In this document: piece after piece, positions 54,476 to 63,799 of the stretch
Numbering within the stretch: position 1 is the first letter of the stretch
How the letters are laid out: each line of letters starts with the position of its first letter
Assembly (NCBI RefSeq): GCF_016765655.2
Contig: NZ_CP086106.1
Location: 4,515,001 to 4,579,000, forward strand
Origin: Skermanella mucosa
Lineage (GTDB): Bacteria > Pseudomonadota > Alphaproteobacteria > Azospirillales > Azospirillaceae
Length of the DNA: 64,000 nucleotides
Direction: 5' to 3'
The notes under the pieces: model-generated
What the model saw: the letters and a program-made list of their open reading frames with translations, nothing else
The model's database searches: none
What the model was told of the DNA's origin: nothing
Made by a program: the position numbers and the translations under genes

Positions 54476-55126
54476 ATGCAGACTCATCCCGATTTTCCGA
54501 ACCTGTTTATCCTGAGCCATCCGCTGATCCAGCACAAACTCAGCCACATGCGCGACCGGAACCGCTCGACCATGGGGTTCCGCGCCCTCCTGAAGGAGAT
54601 CGCGCTGCTGATGGGCTACGAGATCACCCGCGACCTCCCCATGACGACGGAGCGGATCGAGACTCCGCTGGCGCCGATGGACGCGCCGGTGCTGGCCGGC
54701 AAGAAGCTCGCCATCGTGCCGATCCTGCGCGCCGGCCTGGGCATGGCCCAGGGGCTGCACGAGCTGGTGCCGTCCGCGCGGGAGGGCCATATCGGCCTCT
54801 ACCGCGACCACGAGACCAAGCAGCCGGTGGAGTACCTGGTCAAGCTGCCGGAGCCCGAGGGCCGCATCTTCGTCCTGGTCGACCCCATGCTGGCGACCGG
54901 CAACTCCGCCGCCTATGCCTGCGACGTGCTGAACCGCCACGGCGTGGAGGACCGCAACATCCGATTCATGGCCCTGGTCGCGGCGCCGGAAGGAGTTCGG
55001 GTCTTCCAGAAATCGCATCCCGACGTGGCGGTCTTCACCGCGGCGCTGGACAGCCACCTGGACGAGAACGCCTATATCGTCCCCGGCCTGGGCGACGCCG
55101 GCGACCGGATGTTCGGCACCAAGTAG
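54476..55126 (+). CDS. upp: uracil phosphoribosyltransferase
   Basis: A 216-residue pyrimidine salvage enzyme: uracil plus PRPP gives UMP. The PRPP loop is [13 protein letters not shown] (about residues 136-148), with [11 protein letters not shown] and the C-terminal [17 protein letters not shown] binding uracil. Length and ends are normal. It is divergent from the cyclase gene. Confidence 0.98.
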   Translation: MQTHPDFPNLFILSHPLIQHKLSHMRDRNRSTMGFRALLKEIALLMGYEITRDLPMTTERIETPLAPMDAPVLAGKKLAIVPILRAGLGMAQGLHELVPSAREGHIGLYRDHETKQPVEYLVKLPEPEGRIFVLVDPMLATGNSAAYACDVLNRHGVEDRNIRFMALVAAPEGVRVFQKSHPDVAVFTAALDSHLDENAYIVPGLGDAGDRMFGTK

Positions 55127-55182
55127 CCCCGCTCCGGGCGCGCATCTGCCCCGAGCCGCGGCGGGTGCGGCGATCTTGTCAT

Positions 55183-55197
55183 TGCGACTTATTAGCA
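55183..55197 (+). promoter_or_regulatory. Fur-box-like 7-1-7 inverted repeat
   Basis: TGCGACTTATTAGCA has the TGCnAnT-n-AnTnGCA form of Fur half-sites, with five of seven paired positions. It lies about 55 bases ahead of the iron-type ABC permease gene and in the gap after upp. Confidence 0.4.
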
Positions 55198-55251
55198 GCA
55201 TGTGGAACGATAGGGATTTCCGGTGAACCCTGTTCCAGCGAAGTCGAATCC

Positions 55252-56937
55252 TTGACCCTTCACGCCCTGAACAACGCCGCCGACCGAGCCCGCCACCGCC
55301 TGATGCCGAGCGGCTGGACGGTCGCCACCCTGCTGATCGCCTGCCTCGTGGCCCTTCCGGTGGCGGTGGTGGTGAGCCGCATCTTCATCCCGACGGACGG
55401 CGTGTGGTCCCATCTCGCCTCGACCGTGCTGCCCTATTACCTGGGCAACACGGTCAAGCTGGTCCTGGGCGTCGGGGCCGGCACGCTGGTGATCGGGGTC
55501 GGGACGGCCTGGCTGGTCACCATGTGCCGTTTTCCCGGAAGCCGCGTGCTGGAATGGGCGCTGCTGCTTCCCATGGCGGTCCCGGCCTATGTGATGGCCT
55601 ATGTCTACACGGACCTGCTTCAGTTCGTCGGGCCGGTGCAGACGACGCTGCGCGAACTGACCGGCTGGACCCGCCACGACTACTGGTTCCCCAACGTCCG
55701 CTCGCTGGGCGGCGCCGTCGCCATGCTGACGCTGGTGCTCTACCCCTATGTCTATCTTCTGTCCCGCGCCGCCTTCCTGGAGCAGTCGGTCTGCGTGCTC
55801 GAAGTCAGCCGGACGCTGGGCCGCGGCCCCTACCGCAGCTTCTTCGGCGTTGCGCTGCCGCTGGCCCGGCCGGCGATCGTCGCCGGGCTGGCGCTGGTCC
55901 TGATGGAGGTGCTGGCCGACTTCGGCACGGTGCAGTATTTCGCCGTGGACACCTTCACGACCGGAATCTACCGGACCTGGTTCGCCATGGGCCAGCCGGT
56001 CGCCGCGGCCCAGCTCGCCTCGGTGCTGATGCTGTTCGTGCTGGTGCTGATGCTGATGGAGCGCTGGTCGCGGGGGTCCGCCAAGTTCCACCACACCACC
56101 AGCCGGTACCGCCGCCTGCCCAGCTATCGCCTGCGTGGCCCGCGCGGCGCCGCGGCGCTGGCCGCCTGCGCGCTGCCGCTGCTGCTGGGCTTCTTCGTGC
56201 CGGCGGCGGCGCTGCTGGACTTCACCTTCGAGGAAGGCGACGCGCTGCTCGGGCGGATGTTCTGGACCCTGGCGACCAACAGCATCGTGCTGGCGGCGCT
56301 GACCTCGGCGCTGGCGGTCACCCTGGCCGTCGTCCTCGCCTACGGGCTGCGGCTCCGCCCCTCCCCCGTCCTGAAGGGCGCCGTGCGGGTCGCCTCCATG
56401 GGCTATGCGGTGCCGGGGTCGGTGATCGCGATCGGCGTGCTGATCCCGTTCGCCCGGCTGGACAACGCGCTCGACGCCTTGATGGTGGAGCATTTCGGCA
56501 TCTCCACCGGCCTGCTGCTGAGCGGCACGATCGCGGCGCTGGTGTTCGCCTATCTGGTCCGCTTTCTGGCGGTGTCGTTCAACACGATCGAGGCCAGCCT
56601 GGGCAAGATCCGGCCCAACATGGACCAGGCCTCCCGCGTGCTGGGCCAGACGCCGTCGCGCACGCTGGTCAAGGTCCACGCGCCGCTGATGCTGGGCAGC
56701 CTGCTGACGGCCGGCCTGCTGGTGTTCGTCGACGTGATGAAGGAGCTGCCCGCGACCCTGATCGTCCGCCCCTTCAACTTCGACACGCTGGCGGTTCGGA
56801 CATACCAGCTCGCCGCCGACGAGCGCCTGGCCGAAGCCTCCGCCCCGGCGCTGGCGATCGTCGCCGTCGGCATCCTGCCGGTGATCCTGCTGAGCATCGC
56901 CATCACCCGCTCCCGGCCCGGCCACGCAGAGGATTGA
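55252..56937 (+). CDS. ABC transporter permease, iron(III) FbpB type
   Basis: A 561-residue inner-membrane permease with two fused binding-protein-dependent transport domains (about 12 helices), the architecture of FbpB/ThiP. Each half has an EAA loop: VSRTLGRGPYRSFFGVALPLA and QASRVLGQTPSRTLVKVHAPL. Iron(III) is the commonest substrate for this subgroup, with thiamin as alternative. Neither the binding protein nor the ATPase is adjacent. The start is uncertain: TTG 55252 is used, with an in-frame ATG at 55303. Confidence 0.88.
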   Translation: MTLHALNNAADRARHRLMPSGWTVATLLIACLVALPVAVVVSRIFIPTDGVWSHLASTVLPYYLGNTVKLVLGVGAGTLVIGVGTAWLVTMCRFPGSRVLEWALLLPMAVPAYVMAYVYTDLLQFVGPVQTTLRELTGWTRHDYWFPNVRSLGGAVAMLTLVLYPYVYLLSRAAFLEQSVCVLEVSRTLGRGPYRSFFGVALPLARPAIVAGLALVLMEVLADFGTVQYFAVDTFTTGIYRTWFAMGQPVAAAQLASVLMLFVLVLMLMERWSRGSAKFHHTTSRYRRLPSYRLRGPRGAAALAACALPLLLGFFVPAAALLDFTFEEGDALLGRMFWTLATNSIVLAALTSALAVTLAVVLAYGLRLRPSPVLKGAVRVASMGYAVPGSVIAIGVLIPFARLDNALDALMVEHFGISTGLLLSGTIAALVFAYLVRFLAVSFNTIEASLGKIRPNMDQASRVLGQTPSRTLVKVHAPLMLGSLLTAGLLVFVDVMKELPATLIVRPFNFDTLAVRTYQLAADERLAEASAPALAIVAVGILPVILLSIAITRSRPGHAED

Positions 56938-56959
56938 GGCGGATCGGACCGCCTCGTCC

Positions 56960-57871
56960 TCAATAAATCCCCGGCACCCACCGCTGATCCGACTTCGCCG
57001 GGCGCTTGTACCCCGTGTCCGCCTGCCGCGGCGGCAGTTCCAGTGCTTCGGGCAGCAGGTCCTTGTAGGGGATCTGGCGCAGCAGATGGGCGATGCAATT
57101 CAATCGGGCGCGCTTCTTGTTGTCGGCGTCCACGATGTACCAAGGTGTGCGTTTCAGGTCGGTATGCTTCAGCATCACGTCCTTGGCCTGGGAGTACTCG
57201 ACCCAGTGCTTGCGCGACTCGAGGTCCATCGGGCTCAGCTTCCAGCGCTTGATCGGGTTGGTGGTGCGCTCGATGAAGCGGCGTTCCTGCTCCTCGTCGC
57301 TGACCGAGAACCAGTACTTGATCAGGATGATGCCGGACTGGACCAGCATCTCCTCGAACAGCGGGCAGGAGCGCAGGAACTCCTTGTATTCGTCGTCGGT
57401 GCAGAAGCCCATCACCTTCTCGACGCCGGCGCGGTTGTACCAGCTGCGGTCGAACAGGACGATCTCCCCCTTGGCGGGCAGCTGGGCGGCGTAGCGCTGG
57501 AAGTACCATTGCCCCCGCTCCTTCTCGGTCGGGGTGCCCAGCGCCACGATCCGGCAGACGCGCGGGTTCAGGCTCTCGGCGATGCGCTTGATCACGCCGC
57601 CCTTGCCGGCCGCGTCCCGTCCCTCGAAGATGATGCAGACCTTCAGCCCCTCGACCCGCACCCATTCCTGGAGCTTGATCAGCTCGAACTGCAGCTTCGC
57701 CAGCTCGTCGACGTACTTGTACTTCTTCACCGGCTTGTCCGGCAGGTGACCGGATGCCAGGCCGTGCCAGTGGGCCTCGACCGCGGCGACCTCCCGGGCG
57801 TCGCGCAGCACCTCCCCCGCCAGTTCCAGGACCGCCTTCTTTTTCTTCCCGCCCGTCTTCCCGTCGCCCAT
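56960..57871 (-). CDS. ppk2: polyphosphate kinase 2
   Basis: A 303-residue PPK2. Walker A is FEGRDAAGKGG and the lid/Walker B region is IVLFDRSWYNRAGVE, with ERTTNPIKRWKLSPMDLESR in between the family's conserved helices. The enzyme moves phosphate between polyphosphate and nucleotides; single-domain class I members mostly make ATP or GTP from ADP or GDP. GGTGGA precedes the ATG at 57871; an upstream in-frame ATG at 57904 lacks one. The Lys-rich start GKTGGKKKKAV is typical. Confidence 0.95.
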   Translation of the reverse strand: MGDGKTGGKKKKAVLELAGEVLRDAREVAAVEAHWHGLASGHLPDKPVKKYKYVDELAKLQFELIKLQEWVRVEGLKVCIIFEGRDAAGKGGVIKRIAESLNPRVCRIVALGTPTEKERGQWYFQRYAAQLPAKGEIVLFDRSWYNRAGVEKVMGFCTDDEYKEFLRSCPLFEEMLVQSGIILIKYWFSVSDEEQERRFIERTTNPIKRWKLSPMDLESRKHWVEYSQAKDVMLKHTDLKRTPWYIVDADNKKRARLNCIAHLLRQIPYKDLLPEALELPPRQADTGYKRPAKSDQRWVPGIY

Positions 57872-58060
57872 GGCCGCATCCACCCGGTGGCTGGTTCTGA
57901 TCATGTCAATAGTATTACAACCGAATCGGCTGGTGGGAGGATGGGACACATTACCGCTGCCGCGGGATCATCCGCAGCTGGACGCTACAGAGTATCTTTA
58001 CCGTTGCCGCGCTATACCCCGTTCATCGGTTATGGGGTGCCTGGGAACTTCACTGTGATC

Positions 58061-58408
58061 ATGAACGTGCTGGAAGTCGCGGTTTTCGCGATGGTCGCCC
58101 TGGGTCCGCACCAGCAGCCCTTCACCTGCGAAGTCTCGATCGGCGGCGTCCGGTGCTCGCATGGGATCGCCGCCTTCCGGGACGGCGCCGACGACATCAT
58201 CATGTCCGACGGCATCAAGGTCGCGAAGTCGCCCAAGGGCGAGCTGCTGTTCTCCAACGGGATCCAAGCCCACATGGATTCCCTCGGCTGGGTCCAGTTC
58301 TCCAACGGGACCGCGGTGCGGCGCGAGGGAACTGAGAAGTTCCGCTTCAGCACCGGCATGGTGTGCCGCTACACGGCGGTGGGCCGGGTCAGCTGCGCCC
58401 GGGAATGA
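58061..58408 (+). CDS. small hypothetical protein with SNG/SDG repeats
   Basis: A 115-residue protein I cannot assign. After a short hydrophobic start (VLEVAVFAMVALG, not a convincing signal peptide) come repeated short strands with an (S/N/D)-G turn: CSHGIAAF, MSDGIKVA, FSNGIQAH, FSNGTAVR, FSTGMVCR. The spacing of about 15-20 residues suggests a small beta-solenoid or beta-sheet. Cys residues near residues 23, 32, 102 and 112 could form disulfides if exported. It overlaps the end of convergent selO by 20 bases. The start could lie further upstream. Confidence 0.55.
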   Translation: MNVLEVAVFAMVALGPHQQPFTCEVSIGGVRCSHGIAAFRDGADDIIMSDGIKVAKSPKGELLFSNGIQAHMDSLGWVQFSNGTAVRREGTEKFRFSTGMVCRYTAVGRVSCARE

Positions 58409-59828
58409 GGGTGCCGAAGGCGTCCGCCGCGGTCGCGATCTCCCTCAGCTTGGCGTGCCAAGCGGACCAATCGTCCGACTGTGCGATCGGCGCCCACAGG
58501 GCTTCGATCTCCTCGATCAGAAGCGTGCAAGGCTCTCCCTTGAAATAGGCGTGGGACAGGTTGGCGGCCGGTGTCGGCCGCCGTTCCATCAGGCCGGCGC
58601 GGACAGGGGCGAAATCGGCCCCGGCGTAAAGCTCCGCGACCGGGCTTTCCCCGGCGCGCCTCTCGCTCTCCGGGCCGCCGCGCCAGTCGAAGAAGAAGCG
58701 TTCGAACGGAACCCCGCTGGACGCCATGAAACCGTACAGGGCGCTGACGAAGTCCAGGTCGGCGGCGGGGTCGCCATGTTCCAGCGCCAGCCGGTCCAGG
58801 GTCGCCCGGGCCAGCGCGCCGGCAAACAGGGCGTCGAACCCGTTGACCGCAAGCTCCAGCTTCGCCGGCGACGTGAAGGGAAGCAGGCATTCGGCCAGCC
58901 GGCACAGGTTCCAGCGCAGCGCGTTGGGCTGCCGGCCGAAGGCATAGAGCCCGACCGGATCGAAATAGGCCGCGACGAACTTGGGATCGTAGACCGGCAG
59001 GAATCGGTAGGGACCGTAGTCGAAGCTCTCGCCCGTGACGGTCACGTTGTCGGTGTTGATGACGCCATGGACGAAACCGGCGGCTGTCCACTCCGCGCCC
59101 ATGCGGGCGACGTTGGCGCAGGCGCGTTCGAAGAACGCCAGGGTCCGGGCGCCCTCGTCCTCGCTCCAGGCTTCCGGCATGTAATGACGGATGCCGTGGT
59201 CCACCAGCCGCCGCAGGCCGTCCTGGTCGCCCAGATAGGCCAGACGCTGGAAGGTGCCGATCCGGATGTGGGAGTGGCTGAGCCGGACCAGGACCGATGA
59301 GCGGGTCGGCGACGGCTCGTCGCCCCGGAACAGGTTCTCGCCGGTCTCGATCAGGCTGAAGCTCTTGGACGTGTTGACCCCGCGGGCCTCGAGCAGTTCG
59401 GTCGCCAGCACTTCCCGGATGCCGCCCTTCAGCGTCAGCCGCCCGTCCGCCCCGCGCGACCAAGGCGTCTCGCCGCTGCCCTTGGTGCCGAGGTCGAGCA
59501 GGCGTCCGTCCACCGGGTCGCGCAACTGGGCGAACAGGAATCCCCGGCCGTCGCCGAGCTGCGGATTGTAGTTGCGGAACTGGTGGCCGTGATAGCGGAG
59601 CGCCAGCGGCCGCTCCAGGCTGCCGGGCAGCGGTTCGAAACGGCCGAAATGCGCGATCCACTCGCTCTCGGTCAGGTTCCCCAGCCCGACCCGGTCGGCC
59701 CAGCGGTCGTTGCGCCAGCGCAGGAGGTGCTTGGGAAAGTCAGCGGGCTCGACCGCGTCGAAGAAGGCGTCACCCAGTTCCGCGTGGTGCCGGGCGGGAA
59801 GAAATCCGGCTGAGTCCGGTTCGGCCAT
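58389..59828 (-). CDS. selO: protein adenylyltransferase SelO (YdiU/UPF0061)
   Basis: A 479-residue pseudokinase-fold enzyme that transfers AMP to protein hydroxyls during redox stress. Family signatures: YHGHQFRNYNPQLGDGRG, DLGTKGSGETPWSRGADGRL (nucleotide-binding Lys), and GVINTDNVTVTGESFDYGP with the metal-binding Asn and Asp. Bacterial SelO often ends in Cys for redox control; this one ends LIPGRS without a Cys. The length is normal. It has its own ATG behind no strong ribosome-binding site. Confidence 0.95.
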   Translation of the reverse strand: MAEPDSAGFLPARHHAELGDAFFDAVEPADFPKHLLRWRNDRWADRVGLGNLTESEWIAHFGRFEPLPGSLERPLALRYHGHQFRNYNPQLGDGRGFLFAQLRDPVDGRLLDLGTKGSGETPWSRGADGRLTLKGGIREVLATELLEARGVNTSKSFSLIETGENLFRGDEPSPTRSSVLVRLSHSHIRIGTFQRLAYLGDQDGLRRLVDHGIRHYMPEAWSEDEGARTLAFFERACANVARMGAEWTAAGFVHGVINTDNVTVTGESFDYGPYRFLPVYDPKFVAAYFDPVGLYAFGRQPNALRWNLCRLAECLLPFTSPAKLELAVNGFDALFAGALARATLDRLALEHGDPAADLDFVSALYGFMASSGVPFERFFFDWRGGPESERRAGESPVAELYAGADFAPVRAGLMERRPTPAANLSHAYFKGEPCTLLIEEIEALWAPIAQSDDWSAWHAKLREIATAADAFGTLIPGRS

Positions 59829-60012
59829 GGGAGTCCCCGATCAGAATGGTTTCGCGAAGTTACCCAGGCCAACACGCGCGGCAGACAACCGTCACGATAC
59901 GTCGATTCCCCGTATAAGTAATAAAATTCGCTCCATTCGGCGAATATATTGTATTAACCCCGATGTGATATTCCGACAGCCGTCGAGCAGTGCGTCCCTG
60001 GAGAGCTTCTGA

Positions 60013-61143
60013 ATGAGTTCGGCCGACTTAATCGGGCAGATCATGGAAAAGCCGGCGGAGTTCGCTCCGTCGACATTCGCCCAGCGGGGGGTGGCGGTCG
60101 ACTTCACCACGCCGCTGCTCGTCCAGGCCCGGATCAGGCAATCCAACGGAGATTCCGTGGAACTGATCCTGCCGAACCTCGCCGGCGGCCGGGGATCCTA
60201 CATCCTGGCATGGCGCTCGCTGGTGCAGTTCGCCACGATCACCATGCACGACCACGCGCTGTACGAAGCCGTGCTGCGCGTCGATCGGATCGATCCGGCC
60301 ACCGTGCGGACCGCGACGCTCGGCGTCGCGGCGGAAGGTCTGGCCGGCCGCGACGCCATGCGCCGCGCCCAAACCCTCCTCGCCCAGGAGAAGGAGGAGG
60401 CGTTGCTGACCAACTTCCTGCTGGTCGTCGACCTGCTGAAGCTGGCCGGCATCTCCGCCCAGGAACTCATGACGGGCCGTCCGGGGGAGGATACTGAAGT
60501 CCGCATGAAGCGGGCGATCTTCCAGGTCGCGGGGGCGCTCAACATCTCGCCGGAGATCCTGTACCAGCGGATCGAGGGCCTGACCAAGTCGGCCTTCTCG
60601 GTCGGGCTGCCCTGGGCTCCGGCGCCCGGCCGGCTCCGGCGCCTGCTGCTCGACCTGGATTCCTTCCAGGAGACGGTGACCCAATGGCAGAGCCGGGACA
60701 TCTCCGGCGCCGCCGAGGTCGGCCGGTTCGCCGCCCAGGTGGCGATCCATACCACCACCATGGCGCGGCTCGCCCTGGCGGAAACCGACGCGATGCTCCG
60801 CAACGTCCTGAGCATCATGCGAAACTGGGATCGCGACTCCCGGATCGTCAGCGGCCAGATGTCACGGCTGGCATGGCTGCTGGACGGATGGTCCTACATC
60901 GTATCACTGTGGAATTCGGTCGAGAACGAGCCGCATGAGCGGCAGCGCGACGCGATCCTGGACCTCGCGAGGCTCATCCCGGTGATGCCCAAGGAGGTTT
61001 CGGAATGGACCGAAAGCGGCCTCGACCATGAGGCCCGGACGATCCAGCGCAAGTGGGTGCGGCTGAACCAGGATTGGCGCACCGGCAGGAACCTCCGCGA
61101 CCAGGTGGTCCGGAACGAGTTGCTGAAGGGAGCCATGCGATGA
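60013..61143 (+). CDS. uncharacterised protein, first gene of a two-gene operon
   Basis: A 376-residue soluble protein I do not recognise. Residues 1-110 appear alpha/beta (LLVQARIRQSNGDSVELILP, GGRGSYILAWRSLVQF); the rest is mostly helical, rich in Leu/Arg/Glu, with VTQWQSRDISGAAEVGRFAA and QMSRLAWLLDGWSYIVSLW. No signal peptide or membrane segment. GGAGAG stands ten bases before the ATG. The stop overlaps the next start (ATGA), so the two proteins are probably made together and may interact. Confidence 0.75.
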   Translation: MSSADLIGQIMEKPAEFAPSTFAQRGVAVDFTTPLLVQARIRQSNGDSVELILPNLAGGRGSYILAWRSLVQFATITMHDHALYEAVLRVDRIDPATVRTATLGVAAEGLAGRDAMRRAQTLLAQEKEEALLTNFLLVVDLLKLAGISAQELMTGRPGEDTEVRMKRAIFQVAGALNISPEILYQRIEGLTKSAFSVGLPWAPAPGRLRRLLLDLDSFQETVTQWQSRDISGAAEVGRFAAQVAIHTTTMARLALAETDAMLRNVLSIMRNWDRDSRIVSGQMSRLAWLLDGWSYIVSLWNSVENEPHERQRDAILDLARLIPVMPKEVSEWTESGLDHEARTIQRKWVRLNQDWRTGRNLRDQVVRNELLKGAMR

Positions 61144-62474
61144 CGCTGAACTGGGCGGAACTGCAGCAGCTGGGCCTGGCGATCGCGCAGGCGTCGGACG
61201 AGAAGCTGGTCCAGATCGTCAGGATGGTGGACATCCTGCCGGAACGCACCCAATTGGACGACGCGATCGCCAAGGTCCGCCACCGGCTGTTCTGGCTGAA
61301 GCCTCCGCGCCCGCTTTCCATGGCCCGGATCCTGTTCTCCCCGGTCGAGGACCTGCTGGACACGCCGCTCCGCTACCGGCGCGGCACCCGGCGGTTCAAC
61401 CGCGCCACCATCCGTCCGGTGGTCGAGCTGGTCGAGGCCGGCCTCGGCGCCCCCAAGGCCGCCGCGATCAGGGCCGAGTTGGCGGGCAAGACGACCCTGG
61501 ACAAGGCCTTCATGCTGGCGCTGGGCGAGCGCCTGTGGCCGGTCGCGGCCGGGATCCTGGCGGATTTCGTCAAGCAGGCCGGGCTGGACGGCCGGCTGCG
61601 GATCGAGCGGATCGGGCGGGACGACGACGTGCTGGTCCAGATCGCCGATCTCAGCGGGTTCCTTCAGCTCGGCGCCAGGATCGAGCGCATGAAGGCCGAC
61701 CTGCCGCCCAAGCCGTTCGACGACCTTCAGGCCCACCATGTGCAGCTGATCGAGGAAGCCTTCATCGCCCTGCCGACCGCCGAGGATGTCTCGCTGCTCA
61801 CCCGCATCCTGCTGTCCCTGTCGGGCGAGCCGGCGAAGATCCTGGAACTGCTGGAGCGGGTCAAGCTCCAGGCGAACCAGCGGCAGCGCGACATGCTGGT
61901 CGGCGACCTGACCCAATCGGTGATCGACCGGCTGGGCGACGATGCGGAACGGCTGATCGACATCCCCGAGACCGACATCCAGGTGGCGGCCAAGGTCGCC
62001 AGCCGGCTGGTCAGCAGCCTGGACAGCCTGGGGCGCAAGCGCCAGTGGGGAACGGTCAGCATCGACAACCGCACGCTCGACCGGACGCGCCGCGCGATCG
62101 GCGACTTCGTGATGGACAACCTGGACCGCACGGCCGGGAAGTCGGAAGCGTCCCGCGCGGCGATCGCGGCCAACCCCGGCTCGTCCAGCGACGCCGAGGT
62201 GGCGGAGGCCGAGGACCGCGCGTCGGCGCTCCGCCAGTTCAGGGACCTGTCGCGCGCACTCAAGATCGAACACCAGACCAAGGCCAAGTTCGACTCCATC
62301 ACCAGGTCGATGGAGGCGGAGGCGATCGAGCAGATCCGGTCCGCGGTCAGGTGCGGGCTGCCGCGCGCCGAGATCAACCAGATCATCGTGGACCGGCTGC
62401 GGCTGTGCGACATCCTCGAAGGTTACGACCGGGTCAAGGAGCTGAAGGCCAAGCTGCTCGCCGCGGCGGGGTGA
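61140..62474 (+). CDS. uncharacterised helical-repeat protein, second gene of the operon
   Basis: A 444-residue, mostly helical protein without recognised domains. PPRPLSMARILFSPVEDLLDTPLRYRRG near residue 55 and repeated helix pairs (for example LTRILLSLSGEPAKILELLE, VAAKVASRLVSSLDSLG) suggest a superhelical scaffold. Near 320-360 an Ala/Ser/Glu-rich stretch is probably disordered. No membrane segment. Translation is coupled to the upstream partner by an ATGA overlap. Confidence 0.75.
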   Translation: MTLNWAELQQLGLAIAQASDEKLVQIVRMVDILPERTQLDDAIAKVRHRLFWLKPPRPLSMARILFSPVEDLLDTPLRYRRGTRRFNRATIRPVVELVEAGLGAPKAAAIRAELAGKTTLDKAFMLALGERLWPVAAGILADFVKQAGLDGRLRIERIGRDDDVLVQIADLSGFLQLGARIERMKADLPPKPFDDLQAHHVQLIEEAFIALPTAEDVSLLTRILLSLSGEPAKILELLERVKLQANQRQRDMLVGDLTQSVIDRLGDDAERLIDIPETDIQVAAKVASRLVSSLDSLGRKRQWGTVSIDNRTLDRTRRAIGDFVMDNLDRTAGKSEASRAAIAANPGSSSDAEVAEAEDRASALRQFRDLSRALKIEHQTKAKFDSITRSMEAEAIEQIRSAVRCGLPRAEINQIIVDRLRLCDILEGYDRVKELKAKLLAAAG

Positions 62475-62504
62475 GCCGGACCGCCTGCCCGCCTCAAGCC
62501 CGCC

Positions 62505-63242
62505 TCACGCCGATGGCCGCGCCGCCTCGGCCTCCGCGTACGGCGCCTGCCTCCGCTGCCCGGTCGGGCAAAGGTCGAGCAGGACGCAGCGGCCGCAGGC
62601 GGGATTGCGGAAATAGCAGCAGCGCTGCCCGTGCAGCATCATGACTTCGTGATTGTCGTAGATCCGCTGCGCGGTCCAGTCCTCCGGCAGCTGCGCCGAC
62701 AGCACGGCGTGCGAAGGTCCCACCGCCAGGGTGGCCGGTATCATGCCGGTGCGGACGGCGACCCGATGGTGATGGCTGTCCACCGGCAGGGCCGGCCGCC
62801 GCAGGGTGCTGAAGCTCAGCACGGCGGCGCTGGTCTTGGGGCCGACGCCGGACAAGGCTTCCAGCCAGGCCCTCGCCTCGGTGACCGGCAGGTCCGCCAG
62901 GAAGTCGAGCGACAGATCACCGCCCCGCCGCTCGGCGATCCCCCGCAGGATCTGCTGGATACGCGGGGCTTTCTGCTCCGGCCAGGTCACCCCCGATATG
63001 ACTTCCTGGATTTCGGCCAACGGCGCGTCGCGCACCGCGGCCCAGTCCGGATAAGCCGTGCGCAACGCCTTGAAAGCCCGCCCCGAATCGGCGTTGCGGG
63101 TCCGGTGGGACAACAGGGACGAGACCAGTTCGCTCAGCGGGTCCAGGCTGTGGAAATAGGCCACCGGACATTCGTAGGCGACGCAGAGCCTGCGGTGGAT
63201 CTCCAGCACCTTCGCGGTCAGATCGTCCAGCTTTCCGGTCAT
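62505..63242 (-). CDS. endonuclease III-type DNA glycosylase with 4Fe-4S cluster
   Basis: A 245-residue HhH-GPD glycosylase. The hairpin LSGVGPKTSAAVL includes the catalytic Lys, and PVDSHHHRVAVRTG the catalytic Asp. The C-terminal cysteines follow the Nth spacing C-x6-C-x2-C-x5-C in CYFRNPACGRCVLLDLC. The central region differs from canonical Nth, so a relative acting on other lesions is possible. AGGAGG precedes the ATG at 63242. The next gene upstream has a LexA box, which fits a DNA-damage setting. Confidence 0.88.
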   Translation of the reverse strand: MTGKLDDLTAKVLEIHRRLCVAYECPVAYFHSLDPLSELVSSLLSHRTRNADSGRAFKALRTAYPDWAAVRDAPLAEIQEVISGVTWPEQKAPRIQQILRGIAERRGGDLSLDFLADLPVTEARAWLEALSGVGPKTSAAVLSFSTLRRPALPVDSHHHRVAVRTGMIPATLAVGPSHAVLSAQLPEDWTAQRIYDNHEVMMLHGQRCCYFRNPACGRCVLLDLCPTGQRRQAPYAEAEAARPSA

Positions 63243-63288
63243 CGGCAACCTCCTGTCGCAGGAACAACGACTTAGGACGATGGGCGGC

Positions 63289-63765
63289 TCAGAAAAGCCC
63301 ATGCAGCAAGGTCCGGCGGGAGTGCCGGACGGTGACGACCAGCCCGGCCGCCCGGCGCTGGATGTCCTGGCAGCGGAAAGGGTCGGCGGCGCGCCCTGAT
63401 TCGGTGAAGTCGCCGCCGCTGACCGCGTCGAACAGGCCGATCAGGTCGGAATCCGCGTCGAACCGGAAGACCCAGCTCTCGCGGTCGAGCAAGTCCAGCC
63501 ACAGCTCGATCCGGCGCTGCAGGCCGAGGATCTCGGCACGCAGGCGGATTCCCTCCGCGCCCAGGTCGGCGGCGGGCAGGCTCCAGATGCGCACGCCCGC
63601 ATCGGCGAAGCGCTCGATGTCCCGGCACAGGTCGTCGATCCTTGCCGAAAGGTCGCCGCTGCGCAGGCCCATGCGGTTCAACGCGGTGTTGGTCAGCGCC
63701 GTGAGCATCGCGCCGCCCAGCGCGCCGCCGAGCAGGCTGCCCAGGAACGCCTTGTCCTCCCACAT
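63289..63765 (-). CDS. small LexA-boxed hypothetical protein with N-terminal hydrophobic segment
   Basis: A 158-residue protein of unknown function. Residues 6-28 (AFLGSLLGGALGGAMLTALTN) form a Gly-rich hydrophobic segment that may be a membrane anchor or a glycine-zipper helix; the rest is a helical Arg/Asp-rich domain (SARIDDLCRDIERFADAGVRIW, LQRRIELWLDLLD) containing Trp residues. GGGGGCGG precedes the ATG at 63765. A GTTC-N7-GTTC LexA site lies 35 bases upstream of the start, so it should be induced by DNA damage. The glycosylase gene follows after 46 bases and may be read through. Confidence 0.7.
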   Translation of the reverse strand: MWEDKAFLGSLLGGALGGAMLTALTNTALNRMGLRSGDLSARIDDLCRDIERFADAGVRIWSLPAADLGAEGIRLRAEILGLQRRIELWLDLLDRESWVFRFDADSDLIGLFDAVSGGDFTESGRAADPFRCQDIQRRAAGLVVTVRHSRRTLLHGLF

Positions 63766-63799
63766 GGATCCGCCCCCGAGCCATAGTTTGCGAACAAAT

